52,805 bases of DNA from Candidatus Omnitrophota bacterium (lineage in GTDB: Bacteria > Omnitrophota > Gorgyraeia > 2-01-FULL-45-10), in the NCBI GenBank assembly GCA_020057115.1, contig JAGVGJ010000039.1:1-52805 (forward strand), in the 5' to 3' direction. The first letter of the stretch is position 1. Each line of letters opens with the position of its first letter. The notes under the pieces were generated by a model. That model was not told the origin of the DNA and ran no database searches. It saw nothing but the letters and a program-made list of their open reading frames with translations. Positions 21,021 through 30,081 of the stretch are shown one piece after another. The position numbers and the translations under genes were made by a program.

Positions 21021-21086
21021 CCCATCTTGCTCTCTTAGTAGGTCTGCCAAGCGCCTGTGGGAGAGTAAGGTGGGCTACATTTTTTA
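21021..21086 (+). terminator. Large hairpin terminator after the giant gene
   Basis: The arms 21021-21034 and 21061-21074 pair over 14 positions without a mismatch (two G-T wobbles). The loop is 26 nt, and the hairpin is followed within 5 nt by a run of six T (21080-21085). It lies between the stop at 20983 and a strong promoter at 21121. The loop is unusually long for an intrinsic terminator. A smaller GC hairpin (GCCGC/GCGGC) overlaps the stop codon itself. Confidence 0.65.
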
Positions 21087-21120
21087 TAGTTAATGTTTAA
21101 AAAAGCTAGATACTAAATCC

Positions 21121-21149
21121 TTGACAAACATAGTATTAAAAGGTATAAT
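21121..21149 (+). promoter_or_regulatory. Consensus sigma-70 promoter
   Basis: TTGACA (21121-21126) and TATAAT (21144-21149) are separated by exactly 17 bp, a perfect match to the housekeeping consensus. The predicted start is near 21156, giving a 5' leader of about 75 nt to the ATG at 21232. This rules out the TTG at 21121 as the translation start. Confidence 0.9.
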
Positions 21150-21231
21150 TGACCATATGTATAACGATTTAAAAGCCAGCTTTTACATTTTCCATAAAAA
21201 AGAATACACAAAAAAGAAGGAGCAATATCCT

Positions 21232-24200
21232 ATGAGCCCGAAAATCTTTAGAAGGTCCGGCGCGCTGACGAAAGCGATATGTCTATTAATAGTCCAGGCA
21301 TTCCTATTCTCGAATATCGCCCTGGCGGTCCCGACGAGCACGACCACAGATGACAACCTGAAACTCGCCAAGCAGAAAGAAGTGATATTCGACCCTGAGA
21401 AGATAATAATACCCAGGGAAGCAGGCCTCATAAAGTCGCGTTTCGCCGGAAAGAACGGCAAGCTCATAGTCCACATCCAGGATGCCCACTGCAACTTCGA
21501 AGCCCAGTCAAATATAGCCAAGATAATCGAGACTCTCGCCAAGAATTATAACTTAAGCTTTGTCGCGGTAGAAGGCGCGGACGGCATAGTCGATACCTCA
21601 TGGTTCAAGGCATTCCCGGATGAAGACGTAAGAAAAGAGGTCGCCACATATTTCATGAAGAAAGGGGAGATCACAGGCCCGGAATTCCTTTCTATCACTA
21701 CAAACTATCCCCTGAAGCTTTTCGGAGCTGAGACAAGGTCCTATTATATAGAGAACCTTAATGCTTTCACCTCAAGCTATCCATTAAAGGAAGAGACCGA
21801 GAAATACTACAACAATATAAAGAGCGCCCTTAATAAGCTTAAAGGCTACATCTATAATGCCGAGCTCAAGACCCTCGACCAGAAGATGGCCGATTATGAA
21901 TCGAAGAAGCTGCAGTTCAATGACTATGTAAGGCTCCTTCAGGACCTTGCCGAAAAGCATAAGATAAATTTAAGGGAATACGATAACTTCTTCAAGCTGG
22001 TCAATACCCTGGTATATGAGAAGAAGATAAATTTCGAGGTCGTTGATAAAGAGAGAAGCGTCCTGATAGACGAGCTCTCCAAATCCATGCCTAAAGACTC
22101 TCTCAAAGACCTCGTAGAGAGATCGCTCCTTTTCAAGGCCAACAAGATATCTTCGGCCGAATACTATGAATATGTAAAAGGCGTTTCCGAGAAGAATGGC
22201 ATCGAGCTTGCCAAGCGCTTCCCGGACCTCTCAAACTACATTATATACAACTCCGTATATTCCAAGATAGAGAATGAGAACCTTTTCAAGGACATAAAGA
22301 AGCTTGAGATAGCGATAAAGGACAAGCTCTTCCAGAACGAGGACCAGAGGACTCTCGAGGCCCTCTCGCGCCATATCGACATACTGGTAGGGCTGGTCAA
22401 TATAAAGCTGTTGAACGATGATTTTGAATATTACAAGACCCACAAGGAAGAGTTCTCTCACGAATATTTTGCGGACTTTATAAAGAAGAAGGCCGTCCAG
22501 TTCGGACTGGCATATGAAGTCGATCCGCCGAGCGACGCGGTGGCCAACGCCATACCGAAGCTCGAGGATTTCTATAGGATAGCCATTAAGCGCGACAATG
22601 CGCTCGTAGATAATACATTAAAGGAGATGGCGACCGACAAGCAGGAGATAGGCGTTCTTGTTACCGGTGGCTTCCACTCGGAAGGCATAGCAAGGTTATT
22701 GGAGGGTCAGGGCATATCTTATGCGGTAGTATGCCCGTCCATCACAAAAGACGTCCCCACTCCTTATATACAGATACTGACGAACCAGCGCACCTCTTTT
22801 GAGGATATTCTCGTAAGCGCCGCCGACGCCAAAAAAGGCCTTCTTGCGCCTGCAGTCATCGCATGGATGGCCGGACTTTCGCCAAAAGATATCGAAACAT
22901 TAAAAGCGCTTATGGTCAATGGGGATGACCTTGAGAAGAGGCTCATTGACGTAAAGAAGGCATGGATGGATCTTGATGTCGGGCTTTGGCTCGGGAAAGC
23001 GCTTGATACAGCCGCCACCCATAATCTTGCCAGGGACATTAATGTCATGAAAGAAGCATACGCCTTGGCGATGAAGAACGGTATAGCGGTCTCCAGCCAG
23101 GATGGGCAGCTTGCAGAATCCGGTAAGGCGCTTATACGGCAGATAACAACTTCAAAAGATTTTAACGATGCATTCGAGGGCGCATATAAAAACCAGTCAC
23201 AGCTGTTGATGTCCAGGCTAAGAACTCCTACGACTCCGGCAGTTCCGGGAACTCCGATGCCTAGCTCCGTGCAAACCAGTCCTAGCTCCGCGCCGGCCAG
23301 GCCATCAACATTCTCCTCCCTGCGCACGATGGATGCCGCCAGAGCCATTACCCAGGCCCAGGCCTATTCTTCGGTCGATGCATTCAATCAATATGTCGCC
23401 GGCCAGATAACGGAGCTCATCAAAGCAGTTCAGAATATCGAAGTGCTGATGAAGCAGTATCGCGCCATGCCTGATACCACAAAGGCAGAAAAAGATGCCA
23501 GGAAGGCCTTTGCCACGACGATAGACACGCTTATCATAAGGAATTTCAACTCGAAAATAGCGGCAGGGGCAGTAGGCGCGAACTTCAATGCTATCAGCTC
23601 TCAAGATGTAGTTGCCATACCTATCCTCAAGGACTTTGTCGCAACCCCGACCAGTAAAGCATATATAGCTCAGGCAGAGGCGCTCTTGATATCGCCGGAT
23701 CGCGGCATGGTAGATGTCTGGGCTGGTGCAGCGTCGAGACTTTTCGGCGAAGTGCAGGAGGTGGATCCCAAGCTCTCATATGCCGCCCATGATGTTTACA
23801 AAACGGCAAAGATGATGGGCCAGAAGACCGAAGACCTTGTAGCAAGAGGGGCGATGGTAGGCATAAGTATGGCTACAAGGCTCATGATCCAGGAGAGGAT
23901 CAACCTGGAGGAGAGGTTAGAGCGCTCTTACGAAGCCAAAGGCATACAGAAGACCGTCCAGGAGATATCTTTTGAAGCGAAGAAGATCATATCCAAAACC
24001 CCAAGGGCAGTCGTCATAAATGACGAAAGCGGCCCTTCTATAATAAAGGAATGGGTAGACAACAATTTCTTCGGACATAACCCGGAGCTCGTACCCTTTG
24101 TCGTGCAACCGACCCGCTTTGGATTTACCGTAGAAAATAATGCCCCAAGGCTTGTCACGACTACAAAACCCACTCCGGCAGGCCATGGTGATGCCACTAT

Positions 24201-26067
24201 GCAGGTAGTCCTGGAAGGCAGGGCATTTATCGTAGACACGACCGGTAAAATAATCCCGGTAGAGGGCAATGCTATCGCTTACCTGATGGCAAAGACCAGC
24301 GGCAGGATAAAGCTTTTCACGGAATCGAGGGTCAATGATATGCTGAAACTCGATACTACGCTGTCAGATAACTCAAATGCTCCGATGAAAGACGTGGATG
24401 TTGGCTTATTGGCGCTTAAGCTTTTCCTCATGGAGGATACCGCTGACCTTACTCAAGGCAAGAATATAATATTTGAGCAGGTCGGGCAGGACATGAAGAA
24501 TCCCATAAAGGGTGCAAGCCCTGTCAGCGCTAATAGAAAAGACTTTCTCATAGAAGCTCTGGCACAGGATGAGCATCTTGCAAAGATCGTCAATATAAAA
24601 GGCGTGCCATTCAACAGGTTCTTTGTAGATTTTAAACCGACCGTGCTTACCGAGGTCGTAAAGTCTCAGGGCTTTCCTATATATTTAAGGTTCCGCGACG
24701 GTTATATATATCCTGAAACAGTTACAGGCGATGCCACTATGCTTGATGGCGCAAATGCCGGTTATGTCGTAGAAAAGACCCGCCAGATAGCTGACTATAA
24801 AGACGCGGTGATGACGCTTGAGACAGGGATAAAGGCCGCCTTGAAACAGGATGCTAGCTCTCTCTTCAGAGAGTATGCGCTCAACCTGCGAAATGCGAAG
24901 CTGGATGTAGCACTTACCGGTCTTGAGAATGCGCCTGACCTTATTAAGATGCCCAAGACAAACGATGCCGTGACAATAACCGGCCGGCCATTGACAGAAG
25001 TAGAATATAAAGATATCAATGCTGCGATAAAAGAAGCTTTCGAGACTACGGATAATACCAAGAAGGCGATCAAGATCAGTAATATCGATGCCGATGCCAG
25101 GGGCATGGAACTTTATGTCATACCGGGCCTTGCGCCATTCGATTCCTTCTTATTGGCTCATCCGGGCAGGGGCGGAGAAGCTGTGGATGTGCCGCAGATG
25201 CGCGTTTATGTTTCACCGGTAAGATGGGCCTGGTCCACAGGCCTCCCGGCCGATGCCAGACAGCAGTTCTGGGCTCATGAACTCGAACACTTGAATTCCA
25301 AGAGCAGGGGAGAGTTCCTTACGGAAGAAGATATCCAGAAGAGAGCTCCCATAGACAAGGTGCTCGCGGCTGTAAAAGGCGAGATGCCTGAAACTGTCAC
25401 CACTGCCGATGAACGCCTCGAACTGATAAAAGAAAAATACAACATCACTTCCGACATCAAGGAACTGGTAGATACCCTTACGGTATTGCGCGTAAGCAAG
25501 GGCATTACGGCAGCGAGAAAGGTAGTGCTCGCTTATGATACGGGCCTTGACCCTAAATCCAACACAGCCACCGTGGCCAAAGCCGTGGAAGATGTCTTAA
25601 ATGAATATCTCGGCAAGAATGCGGTGATAGTGGTCAGGGGTACAGGCAAAGACCTCCTTGACCGCGTGAGAACTGCGGTAGACCCGATCGAAAAGAGCGG
25701 GGAGAAGGTTTTCGTAGTCACGCTCGCAAGCGATACAACGCTAAACACTTCAGTCATAAGCCAGAATGAGCAGAAAGAGCTCGGCAAGATAATAAATGTA
25801 AAGAATAAAGGCGATAAACACATCCAGGTCGCCGGCCTATTCGATCTTGCTTTAAGGGTCGCTTATGAGCTGGGCGATGAGAGCATACTGCGTTGCCTTA
25901 ACAGGATAGCGGTAAACCCGAATAATACGATGGGATTTACCAAGGACGACCTTGACGAGTTGCTGAAGAAGGGCGTCATATCGATATTGCCCAGGATACA
26001 GCGCATAGATACGTCAGAGGCTGTCGAGGCGTATAATGCCGCCAGCCAGGTGCTCAAGTCGCTGTAA
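21232..26067 (+). CDS. Exported protein with TraB/Tiki-like domain and C-terminal zincin motif
   Basis: The ATG at 21232 is chosen because AAGGAG lies 9 nt upstream and a signal peptide follows at once (basic MSPKIFRR, hydrophobic core, cleavage near ALA-VPT). The product is 1,611 residues. The N-terminal domain (about 75-510) has HIQDAH (81-86), a VAVEGADG strand and VTGGFHSEG near 476; this layout resembles the TraB/Tiki/EreA-ChaN-like fold, an inference from motifs. The middle holds a Pro/Ser-rich linker (about 665-700) and mixed alpha/beta sequence. HELEH (1349-1353) is a zincin motif, so a metalloprotease-like domain is likely; its third ligand is not obvious. The last 200 residues form an alpha/beta domain. 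It follows the giant gene with its own promoter, so joint function with it is only suggested. No exact family name can be given. Confidence 0.85.
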   Translation: MSPKIFRRSGALTKAICLLIVQAFLFSNIALAVPTSTTTDDNLKLAKQKEVIFDPEKIIIPREAGLIKSRFAGKNGKLIVHIQDAHCNFEAQSNIAKIIETLAKNYNLSFVAVEGADGIVDTSWFKAFPDEDVRKEVATYFMKKGEITGPEFLSITTNYPLKLFGAETRSYYIENLNAFTSSYPLKEETEKYYNNIKSALNKLKGYIYNAELKTLDQKMADYESKKLQFNDYVRLLQDLAEKHKINLREYDNFFKLVNTLVYEKKINFEVVDKERSVLIDELSKSMPKDSLKDLVERSLLFKANKISSAEYYEYVKGVSEKNGIELAKRFPDLSNYIIYNSVYSKIENENLFKDIKKLEIAIKDKLFQNEDQRTLEALSRHIDILVGLVNIKLLNDDFEYYKTHKEEFSHEYFADFIKKKAVQFGLAYEVDPPSDAVANAIPKLEDFYRIAIKRDNALVDNTLKEMATDKQEIGVLVTGGFHSEGIARLLEGQGISYAVVCPSITKDVPTPYIQILTNQRTSFEDILVSAADAKKGLLAPAVIAWMAGLSPKDIETLKALMVNGDDLEKRLIDVKKAWMDLDVGLWLGKALDTAATHNLARDINVMKEAYALAMKNGIAVSSQDGQLAESGKALIRQITTSKDFNDAFEGAYKNQSQLLMSRLRTPTTPAVPGTPMPSSVQTSPSSAPARPSTFSSLRTMDAARAITQAQAYSSVDAFNQYVAGQITELIKAVQNIEVLMKQYRAMPDTTKAEKDARKAFATTIDTLIIRNFNSKIAAGAVGANFNAISSQDVVAIPILKDFVATPTSKAYIAQAEALLISPDRGMVDVWAGAASRLFGEVQEVDPKLSYAAHDVYKTAKMMGQKTEDLVARGAMVGISMATRLMIQERINLEERLERSYEAKGIQKTVQEISFEAKKIISKTPRAVVINDESGPSIIKEWVDNNFFGHNPELVPFVVQPTRFGFTVENNAPRLVTTTKPTPAGHGDATMQVVLEGRAFIVDTTGKIIPVEGNAIAYLMAKTSGRIKLFTESRVNDMLKLDTTLSDNSNAPMKDVDVGLLALKLFLMEDTADLTQGKNIIFEQVGQDMKNPIKGASPVSANRKDFLIEALAQDEHLAKIVNIKGVPFNRFFVDFKPTVLTEVVKSQGFPIYLRFRDGYIYPETVTGDATMLDGANAGYVVEKTRQIADYKDAVMTLETGIKAALKQDASSLFREYALNLRNAKLDVALTGLENAPDLIKMPKTNDAVTITGRPLTEVEYKDINAAIKEAFETTDNTKKAIKISNIDADARGMELYVIPGLAPFDSFLLAHPGRGGEAVDVPQMRVYVSPVRWAWSTGLPADARQQFWAHELEHLNSKSRGEFLTEEDIQKRAPIDKVLAAVKGEMPETVTTADERLELIKEKYNITSDIKELVDTLTVLRVSKGITAARKVVLAYDTGLDPKSNTATVAKAVEDVLNEYLGKNAVIVVRGTGKDLLDRVRTAVDPIEKSGEKVFVVTLASDTTLNTSVISQNEQKELGKIINVKNKGDKHIQVAGLFDLALRVAYELGDESILRCLNRIAVNPNNTMGFTKDDLDELLKKGVISILPRIQRIDTSEAVEAYNAASQVLKSL

Positions 26068-26083
26068 TTAGCGCATAGTTAAC

Positions 26084-26116
26084 AAAAAACCCCGAGTAAA
26101 TTACTCGGGGTTTTTT
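26084..26116. terminator. Bidirectional intrinsic terminator
   Basis: Six A, then CCCCGAGTAA (26090-26099) and TTACTCGGGG (26101-26110), then six T. The realistic stem is about 8 bp with a 5-nt loop. The A and T runs on either side let it stop transcription from both the upstream plus-strand gene and the converging minus-strand transporter gene. Confidence 0.93.
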
Positions 26117-26137
26117 GTTTAACCTTAAGAGGTGATG

Positions 26138-27652
26138 CTACGCCGGTGCCGGGCCTTCTTCGTTTCGTCTTTCTCCTCTTCGTTTTTCTTCTTCTATCCG
26201 TTTTTCTTCGCTTCGTCTTTCTCCTCTTCGTTTTTCGACCTGCGCACGGATGTCATATGCCTTAGCTTCTGTGATGTCAAAGGTCATAATAATGACAATA
26301 GCGGCTAAAGAGGTTGCGATCGGGATGCCGATATCACAGATCCTCATCCAGAATAGAGCGCTGGTTGTCTGGCTGGCGCCTAATTTAATATTGAAACCTG
26401 TCACATTGAGGAGTATCCCTGCGAGAAGCGATGCTCCGGCCATTCCCAGCTTTATGATCCACCAGTAAACCGCGCCAAACATGCCTTCCCTGCGCGTGCC
26501 GGTCCCAAGTTCGTCAAGGTCGCAGACATCGGCGATCATGGAGCCGACTAGCGTGAAGAGAGATCCCAATCCGAACGCTATGAATGGGGCGGCGATCAGC
26601 AGTAAGTAGGGATGCTCGGGGTTATATCCTATCCATTTCAAAGCATAGCCGATGATCGAAATGGAAACACAGATCAAGAATGCGGCTCGCTTTCCGATCT
26701 TTGTGGATAGCCATGTGGCTATGTAGATGACGCAGAAAGTGCAAACGGAACTGAGTGAACCGAACCAACCGAGCAATGTCCCGCCTTTTTCATAATTGCC
26801 TCCAAAGACATAGAAGAAGATGACATAGGCCGTGAAGGCGGAAGCGAGCATGAACCCGTTGAAGATCAGGAATGTCACTGCGCAAAGCTTGACGAACGGG
26901 CGGCATTTGAGCGTGACCTTAAAACCGCCAAAGAAGTCTTTCATGACATTCGCGAACCCTTTTACTTCTTTAGGTTTCGGCAGGTTCCCGAAATGCTCTT
27001 TATTGAAAATAGCCGGAAGGATGCCGCCGACCAGGATAAATCCGCCGATGACGATCGAGAGGACCCGCGCTCCATGGACAATATCCGTGAACATGCTCTT
27101 GTTGTCCATGATCTTGAAGAACCATGGCGCCAGCACCCAGGCAAACTGGGCTACAAAGTTCGAGGCTCCCTGTAGTCGCGTCCGCTCATGATAATCGGGT
27201 GTCATTTCATACCCTAGCGCGATCCATGGGATCGAGTAAAAAGTAAATGCGATCAAAAAGAGGATCTGGATCCCCAGGAAATACCAGAAATAGGATATTT
27301 CGCTATGCCCCTTATAGAGCTGGAACATTATTGTATATAGAACTCCCGCAATAATAGCCCCAAAGAATATAAAAGGCCTGCGGCGCCCAAACCTGGTCCG
27401 GGTATTGTCTGAAGTGTAGCCTACGAAGGGATCGATGATGGCATCGATAAAACGGGGGATAGTCCCGATGAGGCCTACAAGCGCGGGATTCATCCCCAAT
27501 CCGAGGTTTAAAATAATGACCATCGATCCAAGCGCGGCGGCCTGGATGTTATTAACGAGCCCGCCTATAGCGTATACGGCTTTTTGAAAAAAAGAAATGT
27601 GGTCTGCGCGGGATGTAATATGGTGGGCTGACTGATCCTTTACTTCGGCCAT
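26138..27652 (-). CDS. GPH-family sugar:cation symporter (MFS)
   Basis: A 504-residue inner-membrane carrier with about 12 hydrophobic helices. The loop after helix 2 carries TRTRFGRRRPFIF, with Asp and the R-x-G-R-R cluster, and the D-P-x-x-G sequence before it; both are typical of the glycoside-pentoside-hexuronide:cation symporters (MelB/XylP-like). The start at 27652 has GGAGGT 5 nt upstream. The gene runs divergently from the ABC sugar-import operon and has its own TTGAAT-17-TACAAT promoter, so it probably imports an oligosaccharide or glycoside as a second route. The substrate cannot be read from sequence. The last about 30 residues are an odd charged tail made of Arg/Glu repeats ending in PAPA, encoded by repeated DNA. 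Confidence 0.88.
   Translation of the reverse strand: MAEVKDQSAHHITSRADHISFFQKAVYAIGGLVNNIQAAALGSMVIILNLGLGMNPALVGLIGTIPRFIDAIIDPFVGYTSDNTRTRFGRRRPFIFFGAIIAGVLYTIMFQLYKGHSEISYFWYFLGIQILFLIAFTFYSIPWIALGYEMTPDYHERTRLQGASNFVAQFAWVLAPWFFKIMDNKSMFTDIVHGARVLSIVIGGFILVGGILPAIFNKEHFGNLPKPKEVKGFANVMKDFFGGFKVTLKCRPFVKLCAVTFLIFNGFMLASAFTAYVIFFYVFGGNYEKGGTLLGWFGSLSSVCTFCVIYIATWLSTKIGKRAAFLICVSISIIGYALKWIGYNPEHPYLLLIAAPFIAFGLGSLFTLVGSMIADVCDLDELGTGTRREGMFGAVYWWIIKLGMAGASLLAGILLNVTGFNIKLGASQTTSALFWMRICDIGIPIATSLAAIVIIMTFDITEAKAYDIRAQVEKRRGERRSEEKRIEEEKRRGERRNEEGPAPA
26164..26236. repeat. Direct repeat encoding the charged transporter tail
   Basis: Two identical 25-bp copies (26164-26188 and 26212-26236; period 48 bp) are rich in CTTCGT and TTTTTC. 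On the minus strand they encode KRRGERR/EEK-type sequence. The tail adds nothing expected of the transporter fold and looks like intergenic repeat DNA captured into the reading frame. Confidence 0.75.
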
Positions 27653-27706
27653 TAACTACCTCCATTAAAGATATTCGTTTTTATCTGATTAACGCAATGG
27701 TTATAC

Positions 27707-27735
27707 ATTGTAGCAAATATATATAATATATTCAA
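27707..27735 (-). promoter_or_regulatory. Promoter for the GPH transporter gene
   Basis: Read on the minus strand, TTGAAT (complement of 27730-27735) and TACAAT (complement of 27707-27712) are 17 bp apart. The predicted start lies about 45-50 nt before the ATG at 27652. Confidence 0.65.
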
Positions 27736-27780
27736 TATTATTGTTCTCGTATTTCTATTATTTTGCATGCCCTTTTTTAT

Positions 27781-27808
27781 TTGACTTTAAATATTATTTT
27801 GATAATAT
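27781..27808 (+). promoter_or_regulatory. Promoter for the ABC transporter/glycan operon
   Basis: TTGACT (27781-27786) and TAATAT (27803-27808) are 16 bp apart in AT-rich DNA. A transcript starting near 27815 would exclude the upstream TTG codons at 27763 and 27781 and leaves the SD at 27839-27844 in a leader of about 35 nt. Confidence 0.55.
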
Positions 27809-27849
27809 ATAACAAATATGCTCTATATACGTTAAATCGGAGGTATGTC

Positions 27850-29175
27850 ATCAAGGCAAGGTCTCTTTTTGCTTCCTTATTAATAGCTTTCATGATATCA
27901 GGCTGTTCAGGCAAGCCCGCCCAGGTCATGTCTTCAAATGAGATAGTGGTATGGCACTGGCTTTCCGATAGAAGCGATGCATTTGATGCCCTCGCAAGGA
28001 AATATAAGATAGAGACAGGAATAAATATCCGTTTCGAGCTATATACCCCCATATCAGTATACACGGCAAAGGTGAGGGCCTCTGCCCAGGCCAATAAGCT
28101 TCCCGACATATACGGCGTCCCTTCCCTGGAGAGGAAGGACTTCGCTTCCTTAATAGATGCGGGCCATGTGACCGACATAACGCCCTTGATGGAAGAGAAT
28201 AATGCCGCCTGGAAGAACAGTTTTTTCAAAGGCGGTCTTATCATGAACACTTTCCCCGAAGGGAACCAATATGGCGTCAAACCCGGAACATACGGCGTCC
28301 CGATCGACATAAATAATATCCAGCTTATATACAACTTGAGCCTCCTTAAAAAAGCAGGATGGACTGCGCCACAGCCTCCTTCGACATGGCCTGAATTCCT
28401 CGCCCTGGGCGACATGCTTAAAAAGGCCGGTATCCCCGGCATGGTGAGCGGTTGGGGCGAGCCATGGATGATCCACTGCTTTGCCGATAACATGGCCTGG
28501 AACATAATGGGCAAGGATAAGGTGCTCGCGACTATCAAGGGTGAAGTGCCTTACACCGATCCTGATTGGGTAAAGGTATTCGCCCTGTTTAAAGAGATGA
28601 AGGACCATGGCCTCCTTTCCGAAGGCATAGTCACCATGGTCAATAAAGAAGCCGAGCAGACTTTTGCCAATGAGCGCGCGGCGATCGCCTTTAACGGTTC
28701 GTGGGGAGTGAATGTCTATGACAGCATGAATCCGGGGCTCAAGTATGCGGTTGCCATGCCCCCTAAAGTGAACCCGTCCAGGCCCATGTATATCTGGGTC
28801 GGGACGACCAGCTTTATAGTCAATGACCGCTCGCCGCTCAAGCAGGATGCCGTGAAGTTCCTGCAGTGGCTGACCGATCGCAACCAGCAGACGGTCCTTG
28901 CGACCGAAATGAGCAATATACCTTCGGCTAAGGCGTGCGTTGATGTGCTGGAGGGGCCGATAATGGACTTCGTCGCAGGCATGGAAAACGTGGTCCATCC
29001 GCGGCTGTTGCCCGTAGAAGAGTTCCCCTTAGTTACCGAAGTGTTCGATAAAGGCATACAATCTATCATTATAGGCGAGGCGACGCCGGAGACTGTTGCA
29101 AGGTCTGTCCAGGATATGAAAGAGCGCGAGATCAAAAGGGCCGAACGTTTCAAGGCCATCAAGGCGAATAAATGA
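27850..29175 (+). CDS. ABC sugar-binding lipoprotein, apparent ATC start
   Basis: Extracytoplasmic solute-binding protein of the carbohydrate-uptake (CUT1, MalE/UgpB-like) group: IVVWHWLSD and YKIETGINIRFE open lobe 1, and GVPIDINN and AFNGSWG are typical further on. A lipoprotein signal (KARSLFASLLIAFMISGC; lipid-anchored Cys19) would begin at the ATC at 27850, preceded by GGAGGT with 5-nt spacing. No ATG, GTG or TTG in this frame fits; the next ATG (residue 15) would destroy the signal. An overlapping ATG at 27845 is out of frame. Either AUC is used as start or an ATG-to-ATC change or sequencing error is present. The product is 441 residues. The stop overlaps the permease ATG (ATGA). It delivers sugar to the two permeases downstream. 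Confidence 0.85.
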   Translation: MKARSLFASLLIAFMISGCSGKPAQVMSSNEIVVWHWLSDRSDAFDALARKYKIETGINIRFELYTPISVYTAKVRASAQANKLPDIYGVPSLERKDFASLIDAGHVTDITPLMEENNAAWKNSFFKGGLIMNTFPEGNQYGVKPGTYGVPIDINNIQLIYNLSLLKKAGWTAPQPPSTWPEFLALGDMLKKAGIPGMVSGWGEPWMIHCFADNMAWNIMGKDKVLATIKGEVPYTDPDWVKVFALFKEMKDHGLLSEGIVTMVNKEAEQTFANERAAIAFNGSWGVNVYDSMNPGLKYAVAMPPKVNPSRPMYIWVGTTSFIVNDRSPLKQDAVKFLQWLTDRNQQTVLATEMSNIPSAKACVDVLEGPIMDFVAGMENVVHPRLLPVEEFPLVTEVFDKGIQSIIIGEATPETVARSVQDMKEREIKRAERFKAIKANK

Positions 29176-30068
29176 TATTAAAGCTGCCCGTAAGCCTAAA
29201 GAAGATAAAACCCGGATACATATTCGTATTGCCGGCCGTGATAATGCTGGCGCTGTTCTATATCTATCCCTTTTTGAAAGTGCTTCAGCTGGGTTTCTAT
29301 GAATGGGACGGGATATCAACGAAGACCGTATTCGTGGGGCTAAGCCAGTTCCAGGATATCATATTTTCTGATCGCGTATGGTGGCAGTCGATGTGGCATG
29401 CCGCCTATATCACGATCCTGGCCCTTGTCTTCCAGAATGGCCTGGCTCTTCTATTGGCAATGCTCGTAGACCGCGGCTTGAAATACGGCAATATCTACCG
29501 AGTAATATTCTTTCTTCCGCCGGTCCTCTCAGGAATAGTCGTGGGCTTGATATGGAACTGGATATTTAACGGTAATTACGGCCTTCTTAATCACTGGCTT
29601 TCTAATATAGGCCTTGGGAACCTGTCAAGAAGCTGGCTCTCTGATCCCAAGACGGCCTTAACTTGCGTTGCCATCATACACATGTGGAAAGGCTTTGGCT
29701 GGGCCTTCCTGATACTTTTGGCAGGACTGCAGAACATACCAAGGACCCTTTACGAGGCGGCAAGGATAGACGGCGCAAGCGCCTGGGACGTGTTCAGGAA
29801 AGTCACGGTGCCTCTCATGATACCGGTCTTCGTCCTCGTTATGGTCCTAACGGTGCTCGGCACGATGCAGATATACGATATCATCGTATCGACCACTAAC
29901 GGCGGGCCTGGTTATCATACCGAGGTCCCCGTGTCGAGAATAATAGCGAGGATGCTCTACTCCTCGCAGTTCGGATACGCCTGCGCCATGAGCCTGGTCT
30001 TCGGCGTGGTGCTGGTCATTCTATCCGTAGCGCAGATGAAGATATCTCAGCGTTTGAAACAGACTTAA
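29172..30068 (+). CDS. ABC sugar transporter permease, MalF/UgpA-like
   Basis: 298 residues with six membrane helices, starting with a TM segment (PGYIFVLPAVIMLALFYIYP) that is standard for the short MalF-type subunit. The EAA loop reads EAARIDGASAWDVFRKVTVP, with the conserved Gly, and contacts the ATPase. The ATG overlaps the binding-protein stop by 4 nt (ATGA), so translation is probably coupled. It forms the inner-membrane channel with the next gene. No ABC ATPase gene lies in this window, so a shared MsmX/UgpC-type ATPase encoded elsewhere is expected. Confidence 0.93.
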   Translation: MILKLPVSLKKIKPGYIFVLPAVIMLALFYIYPFLKVLQLGFYEWDGISTKTVFVGLSQFQDIIFSDRVWWQSMWHAAYITILALVFQNGLALLLAMLVDRGLKYGNIYRVIFFLPPVLSGIVVGLIWNWIFNGNYGLLNHWLSNIGLGNLSRSWLSDPKTALTCVAIIHMWKGFGWAFLILLAGLQNIPRTLYEAARIDGASAWDVFRKVTVPLMIPVFVLVMVLTVLGTMQIYDIIVSTTNGGPGYHTEVPVSRIIARMLYSSQFGYACAMSLVFGVVLVILSVAQMKISQRLKQT

Positions 30069-30081
30069 AAAGGCGGGATAG

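Noticed and set aside
21001-21090. Similarity of the GTGGGAGAGTAAGG segment to the 3' end of 5S rRNA
   Set aside because: The rest of a 5S rRNA is absent; the segment is explained by the hairpin arm of a terminator.
21121-21231. Longer 5' form of the 1,611-residue protein starting with TTG at 21121
   Set aside because: The TTG is the -35 box of a perfect promoter; the SD and signal peptide point to ATG 21232.
27763-27849. Upstream TTG-initiated extension of the sugar-binding lipoprotein
   Set aside because: It contains the likely promoter, has no SD, and would bury the lipoprotein signal behind a second hydrophobic stretch.
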